Positions 24,479 through 42,300 of a DNA stretch of 64,000 nucleotides are shown here, in pieces. The stretch is taken from the NCBI RefSeq assembly GCF_040802235.1, contig NC_133166.1:118992991-119056990 (forward strand). Reading direction: 5' to 3'. How positions within the stretch are numbered: the stretch's first letter is position 1; the number at the start of each line of letters is the position of its first letter. This DNA comes from Manis javanica (Eukaryota; Chordata; Mammalia; Pholidota; Manidae). Below the pieces are notes generated by a model. It was not told where the DNA came from. It made no database searches and was given only the letters and a program-made list of their open reading frames with translations. A program made the translations under genes and the position numbers.

Positions 24479-24795
24479 CAGTGGTTCTCAAAGTGTGTTC
24501 CTGAGACCCTTTTAGGCTGTCCATAAGGTGAGAATGATTTTCATAATCTAAAACATTTCCTTTCCCCTCTTTCTTGAGTGAATATACAGTGGAGTTTTTC
24601 AGAGGGTATATGGCACAAGATCATGTTGTCATTCGAGTGGCTAATGGAATATGGGGCTTGTGTATTCTTATATTTAAAAATTTCTTGCTTTTAATTTCTA
24701 ATGTGGTAAATGTCGAAAGCTAAAATCCACATAAATGAAACTCTTTGGGTTCCTCAGTCATGTAAGGAATGAAAGGCGTCCTGAGACCAAGAAGT
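24479..24795. mobile_element. hAT-type DNA transposon fossil
   Basis: It starts with the terminal sequence CAGTGGTTCTCAAAGTGTG and continues with GATTTTCATAATCTAAAAC, ACAGTGGAGTTTTTCAGAGG and AATTTCTAATGTGGTAAATG, an order I recognise from an ancient mammalian non-autonomous hAT family. I cannot name the family reliably. There is no transposase frame. Confidence 0.55.
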
Positions 24796-32264
<7,469 letters not shown>

Positions 32265-33815
32265 ACACAAGGCCCTTGGTCCTTCCCTACTTCCACCTGC
32301 ACTACAGCCTTTTGCCCGCCAACCACTGAGGCTGAAGGTTAAATTGGAATTGGACTTGGCACTCTGGGGGGTCTTGGGTCAACACTGGATGGCCTTGGGA
32401 GCCTGGCTGGGAGCATGCTGGTGGGGAAGGCAACGGACAGTGTCACTGGCTTGGCCGCACACACGGTCACAGTGCTTACTGGCCTCCTTCCGGTGACCGG
32501 CTTTGGCTTTTCCAGTATTAGCCAGGCAGGGTGTCTGTGTGAGCGGCGGTGAGTGTTCGTGGACATCTACCTGGACCAGCACTCACAGACATTTGAACCA
32601 AATGCAGAGTTATCTTGGCTGCAAGGTGACCGGGTCTCTGGCCCCTGCTCACCCCCTCCCTCTCCTCTGGGATTTGGCATATTTGACGTGGTGCCCATGT
32701 CAAGGGATGCAGCTCTTTGTCTGAGGCCCACTCAGGGACGGCCTGTCCCACCCACCATGGCCAGGTTGGATCAGGGAGAGAGAACAGTTGGGAAACACAC
32801 TTCATGATTTTTCAGCCATAATCGAACTTTGGTAGGCTGATGTCAGATAAGCTTGTCCTGTGTGCTGGTTTGAATGACAGCAGCAGAGCCAGCACAGAGA
32901 GAAGGCTGGGGATCATGAAGGTGGACCCCAGACCTTGCTTGTGCTGTTTGGACATTGGGGGGAGCCTGGGACCCCTGGCTGGAGGGGAGGGAAGAGCTCT
33001 GGTCCAGGAGGTTGAGGTCACATCAGGGCTCATTTAGGAGTGGAGGACCACGTTGCTGCCAGCTACCCCCCTTTTCTGGGGCCCTCCACTTCCAGTTGAC
33101 CCTTGAGGCCCACCCCCTCCGTCCACCCCTTTAGTGCCTTGAATCTCATTCACCTCAGCTCCTTCCTCAGGCTCCTGTGATACAACTTTCCTTCACCCTA
33201 GTATTCCTCCTAAGACGGACATCAGAAGATACCCTAACAGTAACTCTCCAAATGGTGCTTTCTCAGACACCATCACTATACTGGAGTCCCTTTCTTTGCA
33301 TCTCTCTCATCTTCAGAATGTAAAGGCCAGGGATTGTGACTCAGTGCCACGTGAGGCCCCCAAGCACATTGGGGATTTCTAGTATATTCAGTAATAAAAA
33401 TGACAATAGACCAAAGGGGGTGTGATGAACAGAGCATTAACTTGGTTGGTCCAGATGTGACCCAGGTCTCAAGAGCAGATCTGGAGCTGCTATTGGTTAG
33501 GAGGTCATTTGTGCCTTGAAATGTCTGCTACTTGGGTGCCCAGCATCTGGTGGGCCTGGGGTGCTGGGGGTCAAAGAGGAGAGTCCACCTTCCGGTGCCT
33601 GCCCCCTCCCCGGCCTGCATGCCGTCAGCGGGCGTGCGTGATGAGACGCTCCGTTAATGCTGTCAGTTCCTTGCCAATTGGGCTTGTTTCTCATGAGTTA
33701 TTTATAAAGAGAAATCACTAATGGACTCTGCTGGTTTGAGTGCTTCTGAACTGGATGAACGATTGCCGGTGTGTCTGTATAATTAACGGCCATAATAAAC
33801 TGATGAGTTACATGC
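32265..33815 (+). other. VPS37C: VPS37C 3' UTR (end inferred)
   Basis: No splice acceptor or open gene follows the stop. Two AATAAA signals occur, at 33393-33398 and 33794-33799. The second (CCATAATAAACTGATGAG) is followed by GT-rich sequence and is my preferred distal poly(A) site, giving a 3' UTR of about 1.5 kb. The first could produce a shorter form. Confidence 0.55.
33794..33799 (+). terminator. VPS37C: Polyadenylation signal AATAAA, VPS37C (candidate)
   Basis: Canonical hexamer with a GT-rich stretch (GAAGTGATGTGGCTG) about 40 bases downstream. Cleavage would fall near 33815-33820. Confidence 0.55.
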
Positions 33816-35389
33816 ACTGTGGCTCCCGTGGATTTGAGAAGTGATGTGGCTGCCCAGCCCATTGATTTCTTCCGCAGCCTGCAGGAGCCCGCTCAGCTGA
33901 AAGGCCTCTTTGTCCTCCTGCACAAAGCCTCATCTATCTGGGTATTATCTCTTGAGCTGCTGCCCTCTCCGGCTCCTTTGCCCGGGGACCTGGCTCTTCC
34001 TGCATTTTCCTTTCCTCTCCTACTCTTTGGCTTTCCATCTTGGACGTTTTTTCAGGCTGGAGCCCGCAGTACTGGGTGGAGGACAGGCTGTGCAAGGCCA
34101 TGGAGCCCCACCAGGGGGCAGGCGGGCCTCAGCCTAGCGACCGCGGTGCTGCATTCTGCCACCTGCTGGGCTGTTGAGAACCATCAGCCTGCATGCAGGT
34201 CAGTCCAGGACCTGGCCCAGTTGGGGCCGGAGTCTTCCTATCCAGTTTTCAAACTGGGATGGAGGGGCAGCAGGCCACTAACCGGGCTGTGGAGGCAGGT
34301 GGTCTGACATGGCTCTCAGCCTGCCTCCCTGCCCAGCTCCCCGGGAGGTCAGCTGGTAATGAGGCCTGGGAGGGTGCCTTGCTTTCGGCACTAAGGGCAG
34401 CTTCCCGGGAGACGGCAGACCAGGTTTCTAACAGACCTTTGAGTGGGCTCTTCTCCAGAGATTCAGAGAATGCCAATATTGAATACTCAACAGGGCTGCA
34501 CAATGTGTGAAGCTTTTGACGTGGGTTATCTTGGTGGGTCCTTTCAACAGCCCCCGATCCAATTTTAAACAAGGGAGGAGCCTGTGGGGGCTCAGTGGTC
34601 AGGTTATGCTGCTCTGAGGGGCAGGGACAGGGCTCCTACGTGGCTCTGTCTGCCCTGCTGCAGGCCTCTTCTGCCAGACCTCTGTGATTCCAGAAGTCAG
34701 CAGGCTCTGGGAGGTCAGTCCTGAGGAAGCTTGGGGAATCTAAGACCACTGCCCTTTGCTCCCTCCTGAACTCTGGCCTTGCCTTGCAAGGGTCAAAGGC
34801 TGAGGATGCAGGACACCAGAGAGAGCCAGAGACAACTGGGCTTTGTAGGATGGAGCTGAGAGCTTCACTCAGGGAGCACACACAGTTGGCATTTGCTGTG
34901 GGTTGGTCCCAGAGTGGCGGCTAGGTGCACAGAGAGGCCGAGGAGAGGAGGCTGCTCCTTGTTCTCCCTCCTCCCCAAGCCCTTATCCCTGAGGTTGTAG
35001 CACCCACTGGGTCACAGGCACTCTACCGTCTCCCTCCTTTGGACTTTTAACTGCTATGGAAACAAAAACCCAAATCGGCTAGGATTTACTAGGCACCCTC
35101 TTTGTGCAGGACTCTCAGGTAGTGCTGGTGCCCATTGGACTGACAGGGTGCTCTCTGTTAGGGAAGACGTCTCAAAGTGAGGGGCTACAGAGACACCACA
35201 GGGGGAGGGTGGCCATGAGGCTCCAGGTGGCCCGCACCTGCCCACACCCCTGCTGGCAGCTGTGGGACCTGCAAAGGCAAGCAGCCCTCTGGCCTCGCCC
35301 ACTGCAGGTGCCCCTTCTCCCAGGCACCTCTAGAAGGCCCAGGGGGTAGACTCTGGACTTAGGAGGCACTCCAGTTCTCAGGAAGTAGA
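33816..35389. other. Gap between convergent VPS37C and CD5 3' ends
   Basis: About 1.6 kb without a supported gene. It contains ordinary unique sequence and, near 34490-34600, a degraded MIR-like patch. Confidence 0.5.
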
Positions 35390-35852
35390 AAAAGCATTAT
35401 TTACAAAGTACATACTAAAATTACACTAGAGCAGTCAGCCCTCCAGTCCCTGGGTCGGCCTCCCTGCTGGTCCTCCCTGGGGTCAGCATCAGGACAGGGC
35501 CAATCAGCCTGGGAGCCGCTGCCCACAGACAGGAGGGGCTGCTGAGCCCAGGTCCCACGTGTCTCTGCTTGAGAGGGCTACTCATTTCTAGGCTCTGCTT
35601 TCCTGGGGTCCACATTTGGAGGAGCCAGCCAAGCTTTTTTGGGGGGGTCTGCCCTGTGTGAGGCTCCAGTGGGGTGATGGCAGAGCTGGCCTGCAACCTT
35701 AGGACGGTAGAACATGTCTGAAGGCAGCCTTGTGTCCCTGTATGTTCTGGCCGGGGGAGAAATCGGGATGTTTCCATGCAGTGGATGCAGAATGGTCTCA
35801 GGACAAAAGGCCTGGCTCTGGTTGTTGGGTTCCAGGTTCCCAGTTCTGTGGG
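35390..35852 (-). other. CD5: Candidate CD5 3' UTR last exon
   Basis: After the CD5 stop the minus strand shows AAAAG followed by the donor GTGAGC, suggesting that the last coding exon is spliced to an untranslated exon. A strong acceptor, ATGTTTCCCTCTCAG, lies just before 35852. Near 35400 the minus strand reads TTTGTAAATAATGC, a non-canonical poly(A)-like signal; no AATAAA is nearby. Human CD5, as I recall, also ends in an untranslated exon 11. Both edges are inferred. Confidence 0.4.
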
Positions 35853-36263
35853 CTGAGAGGGAAACATGTCAGAGAAGGAAACCGCAGGCCCCGGAGGTGG
35901 TTCAGGGAGGTGAGGACAGGCCCCAAGCCTTGGGTGTGATGTCAGGAACAGCAGCTGTCCCTCTGAGACAGACACTTCTCCTTCCTGCTGGCAGCTCTAG
36001 AGGGGTGTAAGTCCTTCAAGAAACTTGGGCTCTTTTGAATGGTCTCTGTGAGGGAGTTTAAGGGGTGGTGGTAGGGTTGATGATGCCTCTACTCTAATTG
36101 CCAAGTCGGCTCCCATTCCCCAAATTCCTGATGTTTATCCTTTCCTTTACAGAGTCAAGATGCTCAGAGTCCCCCACTCATGAATGGGCAGGGTGGAGCA
36201 CTGAGTGGCTGGTACTGATCCCCAGGCCGCCCGGGGGGGAGGGAATCAGGGGGCCAGGCTCAC

Positions 36264-36355
36264 CTTTTACAGCGTCTGAGCCCCGTGCAGATCATAGTCA
36301 CTGTCAGAGGAGTTGTCAGGCTGGGTGGAGACGCGATGCAGGGCTCCTTCCAGAG
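36264..36355 (-). CDS. CD5: CD5 exon 10: C-terminus and stop
   Basis: Acceptor TTTCTGTCCGCAG, then CT CTG GAA GGA. It encodes LEGALHRVSTQPDNSSDS, then DYDLHGAQTL and TAA (36267-36269). Three bases after the stop a GTGAGC donor suggests splicing to an untranslated exon. Human ends in AQRL, so the penultimate residue differs. Confidence 0.94.
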
Positions 36356-39300
36356 CTGCGGACAGAAAGGAGGCCATTTGCAGCGGGGTTATCCCACCAG
36401 GCTATGCAGAGAGAGCCTGTCAGAGCCCAGAGCCCCGTGGGGGTTGGAATACCACAGGGGCTTTATGAGCTGGTAGTTCAATAGCCCTGTATCTGTTTTG
36501 ATCAGATCAGCCAGTGTTCACTAATGAGGCTGAACTCCAGGCTCCCTGGGGCTTAATTGTTAGTGCCAGTCAGGGAGCACTCAATACAGGGCCCCTGCCG
36601 GCCACCGATGGCCCTGTTCTGTCTCAAAAAAGGAATCCAAGGGGCTTCATTTACGATCCCTCAGGCCCTGCAGAGAAACAGACCTGTTAGGTCCCAGCAA
36701 TGCTGGGGTTAATGGCATCCGGGGCATTCTTTTCTCTAGTTGAGTGGCTCCTGGTCTCAAGGGAGCTGCTGAGACCTATTAAGGCTGTTATCCTTCAATA
36801 CTCTGCTGTGATGACTGTCAAAGAGGCAGTTTGATCCCCTTCTCCTCTGTGGCCTCCCTTGTCTCTGGGCAGTCACATGACCTCCACTCCAGCCCTGCCT
36901 TCATTTCTGGATGTGTCCGCTGGTGCTTACCTGCATAAGCTGAGACCTGGGAGTTCCTGGGAGGCTGGCTGTATTCATTCTCCACATGTGAGGCTGTGGG
37001 GTTCTCAACCTGGGAGCGGATGGTCGCCGTGTGGTTGCGATGGAAAGACACTGAGCAGGTGCAGGAGACTGTATCATTAGATCTGCTGCTCTGCTCTTCT
37101 CCTTCCCAACAGGGGCCCAGAATTTTCATTTCCTGTTCCCAGTGTGTTATGGGGGAGAGGGCAAAGGCACCCACAGCTCCTTCAATGCCTGCCTCTATTC
37201 CTTTCTTCCAGGAGGTTCCTACTACAGGGGTCAGGCTTAGAACAGCTTTGGGTTGGCCAGCAATCTGATGACCAGGTGGGCCTTCAGTCAGTCATTCATC
37301 AAGCCTTATTAAACAGGGAATTAGAACACAAGTGATAGGGTAGATAAAGTTCCTGCCCTCTGAGAGCTGAGGGCCTTTATGTTATAAGGAAGACTTGACA
37401 ACACACGGCCTTCTTGAAGGATTTGGTCCTTCGCCTGTAAAACGGGGGAAGAGAGTGGAATGGGAGGCAGGGCGAAGGCTATGGATCCATCCTTTAGGGT
37501 GGCTCTGGCTATGGCTAGGAGAGAGGATGAAGATTGGGGATGGGGTTTGGGCTGACTGCATCAAAATGTGTTAAAACTGGCCTTTTTTAAAGCTGTTCCA
37601 TGATAAAACTAGCTTGGACAACTCTTCTTGCAAAAATGTCCATTAAGATTCTGGTAAGTCCGGAAATAAAGGGTTGAGTCTGGTTTTGCTTAATTCACTG
37701 ATTTCCAGATCTATCTGATCATGGAGGCCTCCTTTCCGAGTACCGCCTGTTAACATCTGTTGGCCACGGTCACAGCATACATAGATGAGCACAGTGGAGA
37801 TCAGAGGCCTCAGGGAGCCACCAGCTCAATCTGGGGTCAGCAGTGAGCTGTGGCCCTGCCTCCATGGCCTCCTTCCTGAGCCCCTGGACACCGGGCTGGG
37901 GCCGAGGGAGGACCCTGCCTCTGGGGACACTTACTGTTCTGGTTCATTCCTGTTGGGCCAATCCACTGTCGCTGTTTCTTCTGGCGGACTGGGCGACAAA
38001 CAGGAGAAGCACATTAGGGCAGGCTGGGGGATTGTGGGAGGGGGAGATGCATGGGGCAGGGTTCGGGGAGGGGAGGGAGGGACTGCAGGACTCTGCCCCA
38101 AATTCTTGTGGGTCCTCAGTTGTCCAACTTGCTTAGGAGGGGGACTGGGCCCATCTAGTGGAGCGTGCCGGGGGGCCTGGTTTTCCAGGAAAAGTTACCA
38201 CAGGTGTTTAGACCCAGATTTAAGACTCGGGAGGGTGCTGTGGGTCCGGCCAGCACCACACTCCTCTGCACCTTCTCTTTTCAGCTCCCTTGATCTCACT
38301 TCCTGTCTCTGAAAATTTTCTCCTGAGTTTTGCAGCCCCCTGCCTTCACAAGGTGCACAATCGCCCTCCCATTTGGTAGATGAGGAAACTGAGGCTCAGA
38401 GAGGAAGTGGCTAATCAGCATCATGTGCTGCTGGCAAGGGGTGGAGATGGGCCTGGGACAAGGTCTCCTGAGGTCAGGGGCCATCTTGCCACAATCTGAA
38501 GAATGGCCACGCCCTCCCTTTGGCCTGGAGTGGGTCTTGAGGGGGAGGGGCTCCAGATGTGGGTGCCCATTACAACGTTCCAGACTTTGTGGGCCAGGGC
38601 ACAGGAGAGGGGAAGCAGAGGGGCCCTGAGCCAGCTTTCTGGAGGTGGGACCCCTCCTCTGGGGGATTGCATGCAGACCCTCCTGGCTCCTCACACAAGG
38701 GCTTAAAAGGGAAATGGTTTGGGACACCTCCACCTACATTTCTTCACCAGCTTCTTGTAGGTGTGAGGGCCACACAGGACCAGCAGCCCTGCCAGGAGCA
38801 CAAGGGCCAGGATGATGCTCATCACGGTGCCAGTGCCCAGGCCTGGTGGGTTTGGGTCCTGACCTTGGGGAGGCAGAGAAGTTAGGTCAGGCCCAGCCTG
38901 GGGTATCAAAACTGTCCATTCAGAGGGAAGCTGCTGCTGGCCGGCTTTCCCCAGTCACCCTTGCTCCTCCCAGCGACTCACCAACATGTGTGGAAGGCAG
39001 TTAGTTATCTGGCTGTCTCTCCACCCATCCCCAGAATTCTCTGCTACCCATTCATCTGCCCACCATCTGTCGCTTAGCAATTGATCATCCAGCTATCATT
39101 TGCTACTCTTGATATCAACTGTTTGACTTTCTATCATTTGCTGGTTACTTGTGAGTGAATCCCCTGCCATCGTATACTAACATATGATCATATACTAATA
39201 GCTACCCACCCATCCATCCATCCATCCATTTCTCTCTTTTATGTGTTAAATTACCATTAGTAACAAATATGTACCATCTCTCCCTTGCTTTTTTATCTTC

Positions 39301-42300
39301 CATCCCAGAAAAGCAGCAGGTAGAAAGAAGAGTTTTATCATTCATTATCTGCCTAGCAATTACACCCAGTCTCCTGTTTGCACTTATGCTCAGGTCTGTC
39401 TGAGCCCTCTAGTGCCTTCTCCCACCACTTGCCATCTCTCCATCCTTTTCTAGGGCCCCGGGGCTCTCTGTCTAGTCCTGGGCCCTGTTCTTCAGAAACA
39501 GACCTAGCTTGCTGACTAGGTCTTAGAGGGAAGATCCAGAAATGCCCTCTGCCCTCTATGGGCTGTGGCCAACTCACATGTGACAAACACCCTTTTGCAG
39601 TAGGCTTTTCTCTCCTGAAGCTGATGGCACTGGGACAGCTTCTCCTGGGGACAGAAGAGCCCCTGGGAGGTCTTCTCGCTGGCATCCAGCACCTGGCAGG
39701 ACTTGACCTTGCCGCACTGCTGCTCCCGGCACACCTCCTCCCACCGCACTGTGCTCTTGGCCAAGGGGCTGTTGCACAGGGCTTCCCACCGCTTGCCCTG
39801 GCGCACCTCCACGGAGCCTTGGCACATGCTGCTGCCCCCCACCAGACGGCTCTGCACCTTGGGCTGGAAGTCTGGAGAGAGGAAGTGACAGGGGGCAGGG
39901 TGGTGGGACTGGAGGGACTTACCCCAGCCCAGAGCCTGCCAGCCTGGCCCCTGGGGCCCCCTGCTGTTGGCACAGCGGGGGCCTTGGCAACGTGTGCAAT
40001 TGCCTTCCTTTCTGTCCTTCCCTCCTGACATCCTCTCTGGCATTTCCCCAATGAGCTGTGTCCCTGGTGCCTCTGGACATGGCTGCAGCTGTCCTGAGAT
40101 GCAGCAGCACGGGCACTTTCAGTGAAGAAGCTGGCAGGGTGGTGATGCCAAGTGGAGGTAAGAGAAGAGCAGCAGGAACTAGCTCCACCTGGGCCTGCTT
40201 CCCTCGTAGAAACATCTTCTCATTCTCCAGCTGCTCCTTGGGAGGTGGGAAGACTTTTCAGAAAGGGGAAACTGAGGCCTAGGGATGTCAGATACCTCCT
40301 GTCCTGAATCCTGGTGGTTCACAGGTGGGACAGAATTCAGGAATCCTGCTGCACAGGCCCTGAATCTTGAGTCAGGGTAGGCTTTCACGAAAGGGCCTGG
40401 TCCAGCAGAGACTGAATTCACTTCTGCTTGTTAGGGAGGGGCCTGGGGGGTTCCTTAGCTGGGGTCCAGAGCTGAGGCCCATGTGTGCTCAGGTTCGAGC
40501 AAGTTGCGAGCTCATCAGCTTTGACCAGTTTCCATAGCAACATCTATCCTGAAAACCCTAGTGAATTTTTTGTTTAGAAAAAAAATACAAAGGCAAGACC
40601 TCTGGGTATGACTTTTTGGTTGTAGCCTGCAGGAGAGCTGCTCACTGAAGGGTGGGTGGGCGGAGAGCCAGACCGTTTTCCCTCATCAGGCCAAAAGGTT
40701 CTTGGGGGCTGCTCTGTCTGGAGGGGTGGCATTTTAATGGGTTAGGGGTTGGTCGTGCTTGCAGGAGTGCCCTGTGGTCCAGAGCAGTGTCTCCCACGTT
40801 TGTGCGCACGAATCCCAGGCATCTTGCTGAAATGCAGATCCAAGTCAGAGTGTCTGGGGTGGGGCTGTGAGCCTGCGTTTCTAGAGAGCCTGATGACACC
40901 GCGGCTCCTGGTAAGGCCTAGACAGCAGGCCCAGGATCACGTGGCTGGGAGCAATCCCAGCTAATGCTCTATCATGAATGGACAAGAAATTTGACCTCTT
41001 GGAGCCTCAGCTTCCTCATCTGTAAGGTGGGGATCATAGGACCCACCTCCTCAGGTAGTTGTGGAAATGAAAGACTGCCCAGGACGCTGTCTGACTAGCT
41101 CCTGGAGGCTCAACGGGTATGACCTCTCAGCCTGAGGACTCTGCCGGGTGGGAGGCCCACTCCCTCCTGAGGCATGCTCTCTGTGATTATTATTCTTATT
41201 TTGACCTGTGGTCTCTTTCCCCTCAGTTTCCCCAATGATCCTGGTTTTAGGGTCCCGCAGACCAGCCTCATCAGCTCCCTCCCGGCAACCACACCAGCAT
41301 CGCCAGTCCTCCTGTTGCCAGCCTGTGGCTTGGAAACCTGGGTACGAAACCCTCTGGGGACCTGCTCTGGTCTCTCTCTGCCTGCTGTGCCTTGGGGACC
41401 TCCCACCTGTTGTCACTGCTCCAACCTTATCTGTCTCTGGGATTTACAGACTCCACTCCTGCAAGGCTCATCCTCTCCTGCTCTGATCCTAGAAACAAGC
41501 CACGATACTGAAAAGCCTCTCCTTTGCTCCACCAAACCCATGCTCCTCTCCTCCTTTAGAACCCACGAGGAGACCTTGTCTCTTCCTGAAGTCCTGCTGA
41601 TCCCACTTCCCGGGTGGCAGCGGGGTCAGTGGTGCCTTCGGGCTTCTTTGGTGTCACTCTGCAGACTCCCAGGGCACTCCCCACCTCACCCCACCCTACG
41701 TTTGGGAAGCCAACAATCAGCCCTCTTATTCCCCTTGGATTCCCCGTGGTGCTCTGTGCTATGTGCTGAACGACCATATGGGGAGGCCCTGTGGGTCTTG
41801 GCCCATTTCACTCACCAGAACAGACGAGGGCGAGAACTTGGCCGTCCTCCCGCGGCTGGACTTTTTGGAAGCACTGCTCCAGAGAGGCACAGCTTGTGTT
41901 CTCTATCACCCATCGAATTGGCAAGGGCCTGCTTTCCCATGGGTCTTGTGCCCTGGCCACTTCAGCCTCTGGCAGGTGCTTCAGGAAGGAGCCACACTGG
42001 AGGGCTGCACAGATGTGGTCCCCCAGATCCTGGGTCCTGCCGCGGGCCTCGTAACTGATGGTGCCCCCCAGGCTGCCTCTGTAGAATTCCACCACACCCG
42101 CACACCGCAGGCCCCCGGGCCCTGCCACTAGCTGCAGCCTGGGAGGAGCTGGGGGAGAGAGGGGCGAGGGGAGCGGGCCTGAGTATCTTGGCAGTGGGGC
42201 CTGTCTTGCTCCTGGTGCCTTGGCTCCAACACGTGGACAAATGAAAGACTGACCAAGGACCCTGGGGGCTGGTGAGGTCCCAAGTATTGCACAGGACACA

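Larger units (their letters stand above)
36356..41815 (-). other. CD5: CD5 introns between SRCR 2 and the C-terminus
   Basis: Non-coding sequence between the exons listed. It includes an MIR-like copy at about 38355-38470 (AGATGAGGAAACTGAGGCTC), a short (CATC)n tract at 39203-39229, a MER5-like fossil at 40775-40925 (GAATCCCAGGCATCTTGCTG) and an MIR-like patch at 40960-41110. No other gene is seen. Confidence 0.6.

Noticed and set aside
33393-33398. AATAAA as the main VPS37C poly(A) signal
   Set aside because: It lacks a convincing GT-rich downstream element compared with 33794; kept only as a possible alternative.
41174-42058. 294-codon plus-strand open frame over CD5 exon 5
   Set aside because: It is antisense to the SRCR 2 exon and intron 5; no family similarity and no splice structure.
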